A DNA stretch of 64,000 bases, from NCBI GenBank assembly GCA_029834535.1, contig JAQMWT010000373.1, forward strand, positions 1 to 64,000, written 5' to 3'. This document shows, one piece after another, positions 39,855 to 53,975 of the stretch. The translations under genes and the position numbers were made by a program. Origin of the DNA: Chrysophaeum taylorii (taxonomy: Eukaryota; Sar; Pelagophyceae; Pelagomonadales; Pelagomonadaceae). The notes under the pieces were generated by a model. It worked only from the letters and a program-made list of their open reading frames with translations, was not told the origin of the DNA and ran no database searches. Positions within the stretch are counted from its first letter, which is position 1, and every line of letters starts with the position of its first letter.

Positions 39855-42800
39855 ATGGATTTCGCGTCGTCCTCGAGCAGCAGCAGCAGCGTCCCGATGG
39901 ACAGGCCGCTGTTCGCGCCGAGGCCCGAGGTCCTCGAGTTCCGGGGGTACGCGGCCTTCGGGACCGTGGAGCGGACGATTCGGTTCCGGAACATCGACCA
40001 CGTGGCGCGTCGAATTCGCGTCGAAGTTCCTCAAAGCGAATTCTTCCAAGTTCGAGGTCACGAGGCAAAGCAGTCGAAGATCGCGACGGGGATGGAGGTG
40101 TGCTTCACCGTGATCTTCAAACCCCACCGCGTCGCCGACTACCGAGCTAGTCTCGTGTGCTTGACCGAGAGAGAGAAATTCGAAGTTCCTTTGCGAGCTT
40201 ACGGCGTCGAGGCAAAGCTACGGCTCCCGAGGGACGTGGATATGGGGGTTCGCGCGGTCAAATCCGAGACGATCAAACCGATTTTGATCCAGAATCTCGG
40301 GGACCGCGTCACGAAATTTAGACTCGCGTCGTCGGACGACGCGGTTTTTAGGGTCGAACCTATCCACGCCGAATGCGGAGCGGCGTCGATGACGACGTTT
40401 GATCTCAAATTTGCGCCAACCAGGGTCAAAAAATATGAGGGGACCTTGATCGTGCGTCTCGACGACGACACCGAAGAGCGCGTAAGGCTGCGAGGAGTCG
40501 GCGAGGAAGTTTCCGTCGACGTTTCGGTATCGTCTCTCGAGCTGGACCCGGCTTACGTGTCTCTCGAATCTCACGGGTTTCTTCTTGTCCGGAACCGCGC
40601 CGAGCTCCCCGTGCGATTCGCGTGGAAGCAGTTCAAGACCGCTGGGGAGGAGGAGAAGGAACGGAATCGATTGGCGAGCGATTTGGAGCGAATGCGGTTA
40701 TTGGAGGTGCGATCGAATCCCGAAGAGGACGACGAGAGAGTGCTGAGGTTGGACGCCAAATACCGGCACCTGCGCGCAGCCCTCGAACGAGACAAAATGC
40801 TTTTTGCGGACGATAATTTCCAGATCTCGCCCCTCGAGGGCGAGATCATGGCTCAAAATGATTTGCGCGTCGCCGTGACTTTTCGCCCCGACTTGGCGGC
40901 CGATTACTCGAGCGTCGCGTACTTGGACGTCGTTGGTCGCGAGGACCGCTTGCCCGTGTGGCTGGGCGGACTCGGGATCGGCCCGAAGGCGGCCTTGTCC
41001 TACGACGTATTGGACGCCGGCGACGTCTTCGTGGGGTCGAGGGTCGCTTATACGCTCACTCTTTCTAACAGAGGCGACATACCGACGGCTTGGGGCGTCG
41101 TTTCGACAAACCCAAAAATCGTCGAGGTAACCCCAAACTCCTCCTCGGGCGAACACCTGGCGGTGGGTGCGTCGCAGGACATCGCCGTCAGCATCTACGG
41201 CGCCGTTTTGGGCGAGTTCTGCGAAGTTGCGGAGGTTTCGCTCGAAGGGTCCAGCCGCAAGCTCTCGTGCCAGATCAAGGGCTGCGTCGTCGGGCCGACC
41301 TTTCACTTCGACGTCGAATTTCTGGACTTTGGCCTTTGTTCCCACGGCTTCGACCACCAGAAAACCCTCGTCCTCACCAACACCTCGGACATCCCAATGA
41401 CCTGCGCGCTCCGCATCCCAAATAACAACAACAACAACGCGCTGTCGTCGTCGAGGGAATTCGCCGTCTCGTCGTCGTCGTCGTCGTCGTCGTCTACGAA
41501 GATGACTTTGGAGCCGAAGGAGGAGACAGAAGTTATCGTGACCTTCAAGCCGATTTCGGCGGCTCTCAAGGCGTACGAGGTGTACTTGATGGTTGACGTC
41601 GAGGGCGTCGGAGACGGACTCCTCGCGCTCCCGATCTCGGCCGAGAGCGGCGTGCCTAACGTGAGAGTCCGCGTCGAACAAGACAACAACAACTCCTCAG
41701 CCTCCTCCTCCTCCTCCTCCTCAGATGGTAATGTCCTCCTCGAGTTTGGCGAGTGCTTCTTGAGGTACCCGTACGAACGGCAAATCTTTCTCGTCAACGA
41801 CCACGAATCTCTGTTTGCGAGATTCGAGATGTCCCCCCAGGAACCTCGCCAGAAGGATGTCGGAGAATTCGAGTGCTCGCCCGACAGAGGGGTCGTCCCC
41901 CCAAACTCCGAGATCTCGGTTACCGTGAGGCTGAGGTGCACCAAGCTCGGAGGAGGACCGCTGCGTTTGCCGCTGACCACAACTATTCTGGGGTCGACGC
42001 TTCCGCCGCGCGCGACGACGATGGTCGCGACCGCGAGAGGACCCTACCTCTCGCTCTCTGTTTCCGAGCTGTCGTGGGGCCCTACGGAGTGTCTGGTGGA
42101 TGCGGCGAGACGCATCACGCTTCGGAATATGTCGTGCATTCCTGCGCCGGCGAAACTCTTTCTCAAGCACGCGCGAAGCAAGTTTCGCGTTGATGTAAGG
42201 GAGATCGTCCTCGCGCCGCACGAATCCCAAGAGATATCGGTAATCGCTTGCCTCGACGACACCATTCTGTTTCGCGACCAGCTTCACGTGGTCGTAACCG
42301 AAAACTCGGGAGACAACTACGTCGTTCCGCTTAGCGCCAAGGGCGTCGGAACCACCATGTGGTGCGACGACGACCTCAAGGTCGTGGACTTCGAGTCGCG
42401 GTTCACGCGTCGCGCGTTCGAGCGACGTCTCACGCTCGAGAACAAGGGAAGGAGGTCGCAGGTCTTGAAGTGGGTCAACGAGACCTTTCATCTCCAGCAG
42501 CTCTCCCGCGGCGCTACTGCTGCGACTGCTACTCCTACTCCTACTACGAAGAAGAAGAAAAAAAAAAAAGCTGATGATGACGTGCCGATTTTTGCCGTGC
42601 TCCCCGAGGAAATCGAGCTGCGTCCGCGGACGGCTGCTATCTTCACGTTCCGCGGCTACGCTCAGACCCCCGGCGCCGTCGAAGAGACGCTCGTGTGCGA
42701 GACTCGGCTCCACAAAGAGAAGTCGTCGCGCCAGGTGTTTCGGACGGTGGTGAGAGCAGACGTGGTCGAGCCAGTCGTAGAGTTTTCGAGCGATTCGCTC

Positions 42801-45800
42801 TATTTTGATTACTGTTACGACGACGATGATGATGATGATGAGGTCGTTGTTGTCAAGAAGCAGCCGCTAACGCTGAGGAACGCGTCCGTGCTCCCCGTGT
42901 CGTTCCAGCTTCGGTGCGCGACGCCCTTTTCTGTCGTCGACGTCGACCAGTGCGAGCTCGATCCGGCAGAAGAGACGACGATTTGCGTCGATTTCGACCC
43001 CGCTTACAAGAACGACCGGATCTCTCATCGCGTCGAGGCAAAGCTGACGGCCATTTACGACGATCACCCGAGTAGAGATTGGATTCGTCTTCTGGGAGAC
43101 ATCGCGTTTCCGAATCTAGAATTCGAGACGACGACGGTCAATTTTGGCTGCGTGCTGAACGACACCGCCATGACGCGCCGCGTCCGCGTCACCAACACCT
43201 CCGGCCGCGTTCCCGCGTCGTTTCGGTGGGCTTTTCTACGTTCTGCGGGTGAAAAACCAAACGACCCCCCTCCCCAGACCGTCTTCGACGTGCTCCCGAT
43301 TCGATCGCGCCTCGAACCGCTCCAATCAGAAGACGTGGACTTCGTGTTTTATGGCCACGCGAACAAAAAGGTCAAGGGGACGTGTTTGTGCGAGGTCGTC
43401 GGCGGGCCCGAGTACGCGATCCAGCTCCTCGGCGAGGCCTCGACCGTGGCGTACGACATCGACAAGCAACGACTTGACTTTGGAAACGTTTTGTACACAA
43501 AGGCGGCGGATTTGGAGTTTACCATAACAAACAACGGCAAGGTGGCCTTCCCGTTTGCCGTAAAGTCCACATCCTCCTCCTCCTCCTCCTCCTCCTCCTC
43601 CTCCTCGAAGGAGCGCGTGACGGTCCAGCCCGCGACGGGCCAGGTCGCGGCTAACGAAAAGCAAACGATTCTCGTCAGATTGAAGCCGGGATTACCTATT
43701 CCGATCTCCGAGCATCTGATGGTCGAAGTTGCCCACTTCGAGCCGATCCAGATGCCGGTGACTGGCACGGGAGTGTTTGCCCTCGTCTCCATCACGCTGC
43801 CGCGAGAAGAAGAAGACAATACTAAAAATTGGGCGCGGGCGGTGCGGAAGACGCGCGTCAAGAACAAGCAACAAGCCGAGATCGAGGCGACGAGGCTGCT
43901 CTTCCTCGACCATCTCCAGTCTTCTTCTTCTTCTTCTTCTAATAAAAAAACTGAGAACCACCACCGATTCGTCGCGGGGAGGTACTCGTGCGACGTGGGG
44001 AACGTCGTCTCGGGCGGCTTCAAGAAGCGCACCTTCAAGATCACCAACGCTTCCCAGACGGGACCGCTTTCGTGGAACATCGAGAAGAACCTCCTCGCAA
44101 ACACTGGGTTTTCGATCGAACCGGAGAAGGTGGTCCGCTTGCCCGAAGGGGCTTCGGCGTCTTACGAAGTCTCGTTTAGCGCGAAAAAGACGACCGCGTT
44201 GGGTCGTCGCGACCTCGTCCTGCCTATCGACATCAAGACCGACGGCCCGTTGTCGACAATCGTGTTGTCGGCGAACGTCACGATGCCCGACCTCGCGCTG
44301 TCGGCTGACTCGCTCGACTTTGGGTTCGTCTGGACGTGCTGCGGAAAGACGATGTGGCTGCAGCTCGCGAACGTTTCTCCAGTAAATGCCGATTGGGGCG
44401 TTAAGAAACCGCTCGGGTCGCACCGCGACGAAGCTCGCTTCAGCGTATCGCCGAAATCTGGTTCCCTCGCGCCCGGCGCCAAGTGTAATCTTCGAGTTGA
44501 GTTCGTTCCCGTCGACGAACGTCCAGCCGCTCTCAAGCTGCCGCTCGTAGTCGCTCAAACTCCAAAGACCTGGGTCTTGAGCTTTTGCGGCGTCGGAGTT
44601 CTCGCCAAGGTGCGGTTCGACCCGCCCGTCCTCGAAATTCGACCCGTCCTACCGTACCAAGCCCGCGAAATTTCGACCGTCGCGGTCACCAACGACTCGG
44701 ACCGACCGATCGAATTGTGTTATCGCGATTCTGGACGCCTCGATCCTCCCGATCCTCACCACGACGAATTTGACGAATTTGAGGATCGACCCGAGTCGTT
44801 GCGGGCGCGAGGTCTCGCGCGAGACGTGGCGATCGTCGCGTGGCCTCTGAGCGGCGCCCGAGAGCTCGCGTCTCGAATCGCCGCCGCCCACGGCTACGCG
44901 CTCGCTACCCCCGCAGAGCTCCGCGACGCTCTGGAACAGATAATCGAATCTCCTTTGGGACGACAAGTTCGAAGGCACCGCGGCACCGAGACCGATCCCG
45001 AACGGGCCGAGACAGCGTCGAACGACGCGCTCCGCGAAGAAGCAGCTCGCGCCGCCGCCCGAGCAGCAGGAGGAGCAGCAGAACCCCGAGAAGAAGATCA
45101 TCAGGAGGAGGAGATTTTTTTTTCTCCTTCTTCGGAGTTGTGGTTGTCGCAGGCCTTGGAGTGGCGCCGCGGCCGCGCCGACGCCGAGCGCGGCCTCCTC
45201 CTCGATTTGACTTCTTGCGGCTCAGCCGTGCTGCCACCGTCGTCGTCTTTTGAGGTCCTGAGAGTGACGCGTTCGGACGAGGGGTACCGCGCGCGGCTGC
45301 GGGCAATCGAAGCGCTTTTCGACTCTGAAGACCCCGACGACATCGAACGATCGAGGCGACTCTGCCCAGACCGGGAAAGAGGTTTGGTGGAGCATTTTTT
45401 GCCACAGCAGCAGCAGCTTCCGGAGGGTACCATGTCGATCGAGCTCGAGGACGACGACCAACTCAACCTCGAAGTGGAGATCCTCGAGAAAGCACTCAAA
45501 CTCCTCGAACCCGCCGAACCTGCCGACGCCCTCGCGATCCCACCCCCCAGGACCCACCGCGTCGCCATCGAGCCGCCTCCAGCGCCGCCGCCGCCGCAAA
45601 ATATGTTTGAGATCGAAGGGGGAAAGACGCGATGGCTCCTCGAGCCCGAGGAATCGACGCAGATCCGCGTGAGCTTTGGTGCCGCGAAGGTAGGCCGGAC
45701 CCAGGCGACCCTCGGCTTCCAGGTCGACAACCAGTCGTTCTTCCTGCCGTGCGTCGGGACCTGCGCCGTCCCGACGATCAACGCGGATCCGCGCAACGTG

Positions 45801-48589
45801 TTTATGAAAAGAATCAAACAGAGAGCGAGACGACGCGTCGTCTCGAAACGGTACGTTACTTCGGAAAACCTCTATGATTTTGGGCCTTTGTTGCTCGAGA
45901 AGACCTCGGACGCCAACGAGGACGTCTTCCGCATCTCGAACAACGGTGTTTTCCCGGCAACCGTCGCGTTTGTCGTCGACGACAACAACGACGACGTCTT
46001 TCGCGTCCGGCCGGACCACCTCGATCTTCTTCAGCCCGGCGAGACGGCCGACGTCAAAGTCTCCGCCTTCCCGAAAGCCCGCGGGCGTCACGAGAGCTAC
46101 TTGTACGCGTGCGTCGCGCAGAACCCCGAACCCTACGCGTTCGGGGTCGCCTGCGAGGGCGTCGAGCCCTTGATTCGCCTCGAGCGAGACGAGATCGACT
46201 TCGATCGGTTGTTGGTTGGCCGTTCCGAGACGCGCGAAATCAAGCTCGTCAACCAGGCCCTGTGCGCCGTCGACTGGCGCCTCGCAACCCCCATCGAACA
46301 AAGCGCGCTCGACGTCTTTCCGCTGCGGGGTAGGCTTCCGATCCAGAACGGCACCGCCACCTTGAGGCTCACCTTTACGGCGCGAGACCCGCTCCTCCTG
46401 GAAACCAACTTGGTTCTTGAGTACTCGGACACTCTCATCACGACCGATGAGGCGGCGGCGGCGGAAGCGGCGGATTCCGCAATCATCAAACGCCTCGACC
46501 TCGCCGTCAAGGCCGAAGCCTACCTCATCAAGGCGATCGTACTCGACGACGACGACCACCGCGACGACGAGGCGTTCGAAGAAGACGACAAAATTAAGAA
46601 GAAGAAGAGTAAGAAGAAGAAGCCGACAGCAGTCGAGTCCTCTTCCAAGAAAAAGGCGCTATCATCACCACCACCAACAACAAAGGAACAGGAAGAAGAA
46701 GAAGAAGAAGAAGTTTTGGAGAAGACGCAACCAGGGACCTTGAAGTTTGGGCAGCTCCGCGTCGGGGAGGCGCGGCAGTTGGGATTCGTGCTTCGGAACA
46801 AAGGGAAGTACGACTTCTCGTTCGGCATCCTGTTGAAAAGAGGAACCTACCGCGACGTGTTTTCGGTGTCGCCCTCGGAGGGCGTCATACAAGCCGATAG
46901 CTCCGTGAGGATCGCTGTCACCTGCTGCGCCGTCCGCGAGCTCGACGTCGTCGATAACAAGGACGCGGTGTGCACGATTAGCGAAAAAGGCGAGACCGTC
47001 GAGCAGTTTCCCGTAACGGTGGCCGTTTCTGCCCACTTTCCGCGGCTCCGCTTGCTTCCGCACCGCGGGATCGCCTACGGTACCCTCAAGTACACCGATC
47101 CACCCAAGGAAAAGAAGTTCGAGATCCGGAACGAAGGCAAGTTCTCGTTCGCGTTCGCCATAAACCCGCGGGAGCGCGACGCGCTGATGGCGGCGACGCC
47201 AAAGGCCTTGTTGCTGGGCAACCAGGAGGCGATCGACAAGGGGTTCCTCGCGGTAGAAGAAGAAGAAGAAGAAAAAGAGTTTCTCCTGAAAGCGCCGCCG
47301 GTCGACGAGGCCGAGCCGCCCTCGTCCGACGACGTCAGCTGCGGAGCTTTCGTGGTGTCGCCCGGCGGCGGAATAGTCCAAGCCGGCCAGACCTTGACCT
47401 TGAGCGTCACCTTCGCCGCACCCCAGGATGATGATGGTGTTGGTGTTTGTGGGACCTTTCGCGAGCGCCTGGTGCTGGACGTGGCCGGGAAAGACCCGAA
47501 CGCCGAGAACATCGTCTACGAATTGTCGGCAGAGTCGCAGAGTCCTGGGATCGACGCGACAGACTGGCACCAAATTTTCGAAGAGCAGGCTGTCGTCGGC
47601 TCTCTTCGTGATGATGATGGCGTCGTTGCGTTTGCCGAGAACGAGAAGGTCTTTACCTTTGGCACGACGCTATTATCCGAAGACGGCGGCGGCGTCGCCG
47701 AACGGTTTAAGATCACTAACCCGAAGAAAGTTCCCGCGCGCGTGGATTTTGAGGTCGTCTCGGAAGATGATGATCACCACGGCTTTGCTGTCCAGCCGAC
47801 GTCCTGGGAAGTGCCGTCATTCGAGCATCGATACGTTACCGCGTACTTTAGGCCTCGGGAAATGAGAGAGTTCAGAGGCAAGTTTCGAGCGGTGGTCCAA
47901 GATGGCAAAGATCCGCCCCTCGAATTCGAGGTGAAGGGCTTCGGGACGCTGCCGTCGGTCTCCATCGAGGGAGATGGAACACTCCTGGATTTTGGCCGTC
48001 TCCGGAGGGGTCGGCGGCGCGCGAAAGCCCTTACCGTCCGCAACGACGGCGTCGTGCCGGCGACCGTCGTGATACGACCTGAAGAAGAAGAAGAAGGAGA
48101 GAACAAGTCGTTATTCAAATGCGCGGTCTCGTCGGTGGCTCTCGCTCCAAAGGAGGTGACGCAGCTTTGGTTTGACGGAATTATGTCGGATTCCTCGTCG
48201 TCGGGAGAGTCTTGTTTCGTTTTGTCGGTGGTGGACAACAGGTACGAGACGACGGTTATCAAGTGCGTGGCCGTTTTGCCCTCAGAAGAAGAAGAAGAAG
48301 AAGAAGCCGTCGCGATCCAAGGACTACCGGACGACGAAGACGATGTCCTCAAGTTCGGGATGCTCAACCTGTCGACAGAAAGCGAGCGCGCGGTCGAGTT
48401 CGAGCTCAGGAACGCCTCCGCCGCACGAGAAGCGAGATTCGAGTGGAACTCCTCCGCTTCGGTGTGTTTCGAGCCGCGCGTCGGGCAGCTTGCCCCCGGC
48501 GAGACAATCGCGATCGCGGCCACCTTCAAGACTCTAGATAACAAAACGCTCGACGAAATAGCGACGCTCTCGACGACGACGACGACGAC

Positions 48590-48624
<35 letters not shown>

Positions 48625-51600
48625 TCGACGACGGGACGCCTCGTATTCAAGAACTTCGATGCACGGGCGTGGCCGACCGACCGTCTATAGCCTGCGATTC
48701 TACGGACATCGCGTTTGCCTCGACGGCCGCGCATCAATCGCAAAAGGAAAGTTTCCTAGTCTCGAACAATTCCCTCGTCGATGCGTTCCTCGCCTGGCAG
48801 CTTCTATTCGAAGAGGAGGACTCACCGTTTAGCGTGGACCCTCCGACCGCGACGATTTCTGCGGGAAGTTCGAGGAGTTTTGTCGCGCGATTCGCTCCGA
48901 AAATTGACGGCGACTTTTCGTGCGAAGTCGCGTGCGAGAACATCAAGCTGTTGCTGCGAGGGAAGGCGACGCGGCCCGCGTACCACTTCGACGACCTTAG
49001 CTTTGACGAGGATTACGTTGCTTTGGCGGCGCGCTCGGCTCGCGACAAGGTCCCTCGGGTCGTGAAGATATCAGGGATGCTCCGCGTTGGATCCGCGAAG
49101 CGCTTTATGGCGCTAAATCCGACGGGCAAGCCGTACGCGTTCGCGTGGGAGGCCTGCCCGCCGTCGGGCGCGTGGCGGTGCGCGACGCCCAGAGGCACGA
49201 TCGACGGTCAGCGCGAGATGGTGTTCGAGTTCGCGCCCTCGAGCGTCGGGGTGGCCGAAGCGTATTTTAAGTTCAAGGTACCGGAGAAAGAGATCGACGA
49301 CCTCTATTTGTTTGTGGGCGTCGTCTCGGATCCGCGCGTTTTGTTCGACAGAAACCGCATCGCCTTTTCTCCTCCCGTTATGGTCGGGACCTTCGCGACC
49401 GAGACGGCGTGCCTTCTCAATCGCGAGGACGCGCCCTTCCGCTTCCAGTTCGAGAGACCACCACTATCCTCCTCCGATACGATGATGTTTCGCGTCAACC
49501 CGACGTCCGGCACCGTCCCTGCCAACGGCCGGTTTCCAGTCCAGATCACGTTTCGGCCGCCAGACGCTGGTTTCTGGAACGCCAACCTCGTTTGCGCCGT
49601 TCGCAAGAAGCAGGCCAAGCTGCATCTCAACCTCAAGGGCGAAGCCTACAGCGTCGACGCGCGCGTCGTGTACGACGACGACGACGACGATAGGCAAGTT
49701 TTTCCATCTCGTTCGCCGACCTTGGTGGACTTTGGGGTCGTTCACATCGGCAAGACGGCGACCCGCGACGTATCCGTTACCAACGCGGGCAACTTCAACT
49801 TCGAGGTCGTCGCACATCAGCACGAGGAGGAGGAGGTGGTGGCGGCGGCCTCCTCCTCTTCCTTGGAGGTTCTTGTCGTATCGACGACCAACAAAGACCT
49901 GCAGCCGGTTGTTGTTGTCGAGCCGAACGAAACTGTTTTGGTCCGGTTCGCGTTCCGTCCGACCAAGTCCTCCAAGAGCTGCCAGACTTTGGTTAAGGTA
50001 ATAGTCGCGGGCAAATTCGAGTACGCGTTCCAAGTCCAAGGTCGGGGCGTGCCGCCCGGTCTCGCGTTTTCGACGTCCCACCTCGATTTCGGGCCCTGCT
50101 TCGTCACGACGACTTTGACGACCAACGACGAAGAAGAAGATAGGGAAGTGATCGTCGTCAGAGCGACCAACCAAGAGGAGGAGGTGCCGTTGTCTTTGGA
50201 TTGCGGATTGCCGATGTTTGATAACAACCCGATCGTCTCCGTGGCGATGGGGGGACCCCGCGTGTTGATGCCCGGCGAATCCGTCGACATTTCCGTGCGC
50301 TTCGCGCCTCGCGAATACAGAGAATACAAATTGATTCGAGTGCCTTTCGTGGTCGACGGGAGTTACGAGACAAAAATTACGGTAAGCGGAAGAGGGGTGG
50401 CAGCGCGCCTCGAGCTGACGCGGCCGTCGCACGGCATCGTCTCCTTCGGGACCGCGAGGGTTGGCGAGGACGTAACGAAAGCCATCCACGTCGTCAACCG
50501 CAGCCCTCGCGCCCTCGGCTTGGAGCTCGAGGTTGCGGACCGGGACGTGATGATCATTCCGTCGCGCGAGCGGTACGATCTCGCGCCGCGCGCGACTCAA
50601 ATCATAGAATTCCGGTTCGCGCCGTCGAAACGACGCCCGTGGTTCGAAATTCCCGTCGCGGCCCGGTTCGTTGGCCAAAGAAAAGACGTCTGCGTTTTGG
50701 TCGGACGCGCGACCGGCGTGGAGCTCGCCCTCTCCACGGACACTCTTGGTTTTGGGTCTGTGTGCGTGGGTTCGCGGAGAACGAGGCGGCTGAATCTCGA
50801 GAATTCCGGCGACATCCCCGCGCTCTTTCGATGGGGTACTCGTCCGGAGTGCGTGTCGATTTCGCCGCTCGACGGTACCGTGCGACCCGGATGCGACGTC
50901 GCCTTCGACGTCACGTTTCGGCCGACCGCCCTCGACGCCGACATCAGAATCGAGGGTATCGAGCTCTTTCTACCTCAATTCAAAACGCTCAGTTTGGCTT
51001 GTGTCGGAGCTTGCGTCCCGCAGCCCGACGACGCCAAGCAGACGGTGTCGTTCGGAAACGACAACCGCGCTCGCGAAGCGAAGAGACAAAAAGTCGCGAT
51101 ATCGAATCCTTCTTCTTCTGGAAAGCCGTGGTTTTTGGCGCCAACCCTCGACGACGCAACACACTTCTCCTTCGCGCCTGCCGAGCTCGAGGTGCCGGCG
51201 GGCTCTCGATCGGAAAATCTCGAGATTACCTACTACCCTCTCACGGTCGATGCCCACGCCGCGAATCTCTTCGTCGCACTTCCCGACGGTTCCGCGCTCT
51301 CGTTTCGGCTCGAGGGTGCGGCCGGTCCTCCCGAAACCATCGTCCACGACACCTTCTGCACTCCGGCTAAACGACAGTTCGCGTTTTCGTTGCCAACAAC
51401 AAACTGGCTCGCCCACCAACCGCAGCGATTCGAGGTCGCGTTCGATTATCCTCGAGACGAGAATGTTGTCTCGTTGGAGGGCGCGCCCTCGTTCGAGATT
51501 GCCGGCGGCGCGACAGAAGAGTACGGTTGTCGCTTCTTCGCGTACGACTCGGGTTTGGTATCGGCGACGGTCAGGATGACGGCGCCCTCCGGCGAATACG

Positions 51601-52517
51601 TCGAACACGCCCTCCGTTTCGACGTTTCCGAGCCGGGGATTGTCGACGCGTTGCACTTAGAAGCTCGAGTCCGCCAGTCCGCGAGAAAGACGATCACCAT
51701 CGACAACCCGTTTGACGACATTCCTTCTGTTGAAGACGTAAAGTGGACCTGCGACGATGATCCGTGCGTGCGGCTCGTAGTACCGAAGACGACGAAAAAC
51801 ATAATTTTCGAGGTCGAGTACCGGCCGCTCGTGCCGCGTAATTCTCGACGGACGCTCTCCTTTACGACAGGAATCCCGCGATTAGGCACGTACAAGTACG
51901 AACTCAATCTCGTCGCGACACCCCCCCCTCCACAACCAACGCTCCGCTTCGAGCTCGTGTGTCTCGGAGACAAGAGTACGCGCTCGCTCAGCTTCCGCGC
52001 CTTCGAGTCGAAGACCTTCCGGTGCGTCAACCAATCCCCCTGTTTCGACGTTCCTGCGTCCGTGGACGCTACCTTGGACGATGATGATGATGCCTGGGAC
52101 GGCGCTGAAATCAAGTTCCCCGTCACCTTCGAGCCCGACGACCTCGGCGACTTCGAGGACGTCGTGGTACTCGACGGCGGCGATGCCGGCGAATACAGAT
52201 TTACGCTCGCGGGCACCTGCACGCGTCCCGCGCCCCGCGGCCCCGTCGACGTAGCAACAAAATCAGACCTCGCCTTCCGCAACGTTTTTACCCAACCAAA
52301 ACAATTCTCCTTCGTCTCCGACTCGCCTCTCTTCGCGCCCAGCCCGACAACCGCCACCATCCCGCCGAGAACAACCCGCGCGATTGCCCTTACCTACAAC
52401 AACAATAATGATGCGCCTGCCGAGTCCACCCCCACCGCCAAGCTCCTGGTCTCTTCCGGCACCTTCTGCTGGACCTACTACCTCCGCGGGCCGACCATCC
52501 CCCCGAATAAACAGTAG
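39855..52517 (+). CDS. HYDIN: HYDIN-like giant protein of the ciliary central pair
   Basis: One uninterrupted 4,220-residue frame from the ATG at 39855. It is built of dozens of ASH/MSP-type beta domains with repeated openings such as LDFGNVLYTKAADLEFTITN, LKFGQLRVGEARQLGFVL, VDFGVVHIGKTATRDVSVTN and LGFGSVCVGSRRTRRLNL. Near residues 1655-1855 (44820-45430) lies the adenylate-kinase-like insert that marks HYDIN among ASH proteins: VAIVAWPLSGARELASRIAA, then LATPAELRDALEQ. Its P-loop has lost the GxxGK pattern, so it probably does not bind ATP. A Lys-rich linker lies near 2245-2270. HYDIN is a C2 projection protein of the central pair, needed for ciliary bending; human HYDIN has about 5,100 residues. 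Ser, Asp, Glu, Asn and Gln runs interrupt loops. CFAP47 and other ASH proteins are alternatives, but the insert argues for HYDIN. Confidence 0.88.
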
Positions 52518-52715
52518 AGACTCCTGGTCCTGTCTCTTTTGTTGAATATTCTTTTGCTTATGGTGACTCCGACTCGGATTTTCTTTTTTTTACACAGTAC
52601 TAGCAGGAAGGAGTCCGTCCGCACACAAACAAACAAGGAGCGCGCTCGAGAGGTAGGTAGTTTACCCGAAACTGGGCCGGCGCCTATAGAGATTCTTTCT
52701 TCGCTGGATCCTATA

Positions 52716-52756
<41 letters not shown>

Positions 52757-52757
52757 T
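52716..52757. repeat. (TCG)n microsatellite
   Basis: About fourteen TCG units, 200 bp past the HYDIN-like stop. Confidence 0.9.
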
Positions 52758-53669
52758 CATGGGTTTTATTTATGCTTGTGATTTGATCAACACAAAAACA
52801 AGAAGAAGCCTGTCTAGCGACTAAAGAGAGAGTTGGCGAAGGAAGGATGATGGGTCTTTTCAATGAGATTGTCGCGCGGCTGCCGGTCGCGTACTTATCC
52901 ATCAGGCATGACCCACCTTTTAGTGAACGAGCGACATCTTGCTTCATGAAAAAGTATATTGTTGTGGGCACCGGCATCAGTCGTGTCGTCACGCAGGAGC
53001 GAGCGTCCCTTCGTCCTGAAGAACAGTGTTGTTGTTGGGACACTGAGCTCAGCGCTAGAACACTGCCTCTTGATGAGTCTTTCTCGTGTCGTAAAAACAA
53101 CGACAGAGATACGTAGGGACGTGAGAAGCGCTGCGTCTAACTGGAGTCGCTGAGAGAAAATTGAGTTGACGGAGCGTATGTCGACTATGCGTATATCATA
53201 GGCCATCAATTGAACTCTTACGCCGCCAGCCCTTAATCTTGATCTTTATCACCCGCATTCATACCTCTTCCTAGATGTGTCAAGGGAGTTTGAAAGTGCT
53301 CGGAAGCGCACCACATCAAAGAGGGTGGTGAATTAGCCGACCTCCATCGCCCAAAGTGTCGACGAGAGCCATCACGCGACGGTGGCTCCGAGAGTAGTGC
53401 TCGTACACCGAAGCTTTCACGGTCGGATGGACTGCTTACACCGCCGCCGCCGCTTTCATAGTCGAACGGATCGTCGTTTCTTTGGCATACGGGTCTCCTA
53501 TCACAAGTCATCGGACGACGAGTGTGCTCAGTCGCGAGTCATCATCACGTGCGTCTGGTCTCCTCATTCGTGCTGCTCGCCGACGAGGCACGCACGGACA
53601 CTCTTCTCAAGCCAGCTCCCGTCTCGTAGCCATCACGCGTCTCCATTCGCGGCGATCGGTCGTCCTCTA

Positions 53670-53975
53670 ATGGATCAGGATCTTGAGTCGCCGCAACTCA
53701 GTCGGCTCACTCATTCCGAACCAGGACATCCAAGAGCTGGATACCCTGATCTCTTCAACCGCATCAACAAGTTGCTGGAAGCAGCAAGAACCATTGGCTG
53801 GCCTAGTGCTCTGGATCCCGCGACAAGTCGAGAGGCTGCAGCGAGCGGCGTGCCGGCATCGTTGATGCGAAACAAAAACATCTGGAACCGCTTCCCCAGC
53901 GTCGTCTCCTTCCTTCAAATGTGGGAGACGGCCAGTGATGACATTCTTGCGGTCTGCCGGAAGCGGCGGACCTGA
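53670..53975 (+). CDS. Possible small or remnant ORF, unknown
   Basis: 101 residues from MDQDLESPQLSR to ILAVCRKRRT. The middle (YPDLFNRINKLLEAARTIGW, NIWNRFPSVVSFLQMWETAS) has natural-looking amphipathic helices and tryptophans, unlike the low-complexity shadows elsewhere. No family recognised, and no support from neighbouring exons or a signal peptide. Confidence 0.2.
   Translation: MDQDLESPQLSRLTHSEPGHPRAGYPDLFNRINKLLEAARTIGWPSALDPATSREAAASGVPASLMRNKNIWNRFPSVVSFLQMWETASDDILAVCRKRRT

Noticed and set aside
41460-41500. Trinucleotide runs (TCG, AGC, GAC and others) in coding regions as separate repeats
   Set aside because: They are in frame, encode Ser, Asp, Asn or Gln runs in loops of real proteins, and are noted within the gene entries rather than as separate elements.
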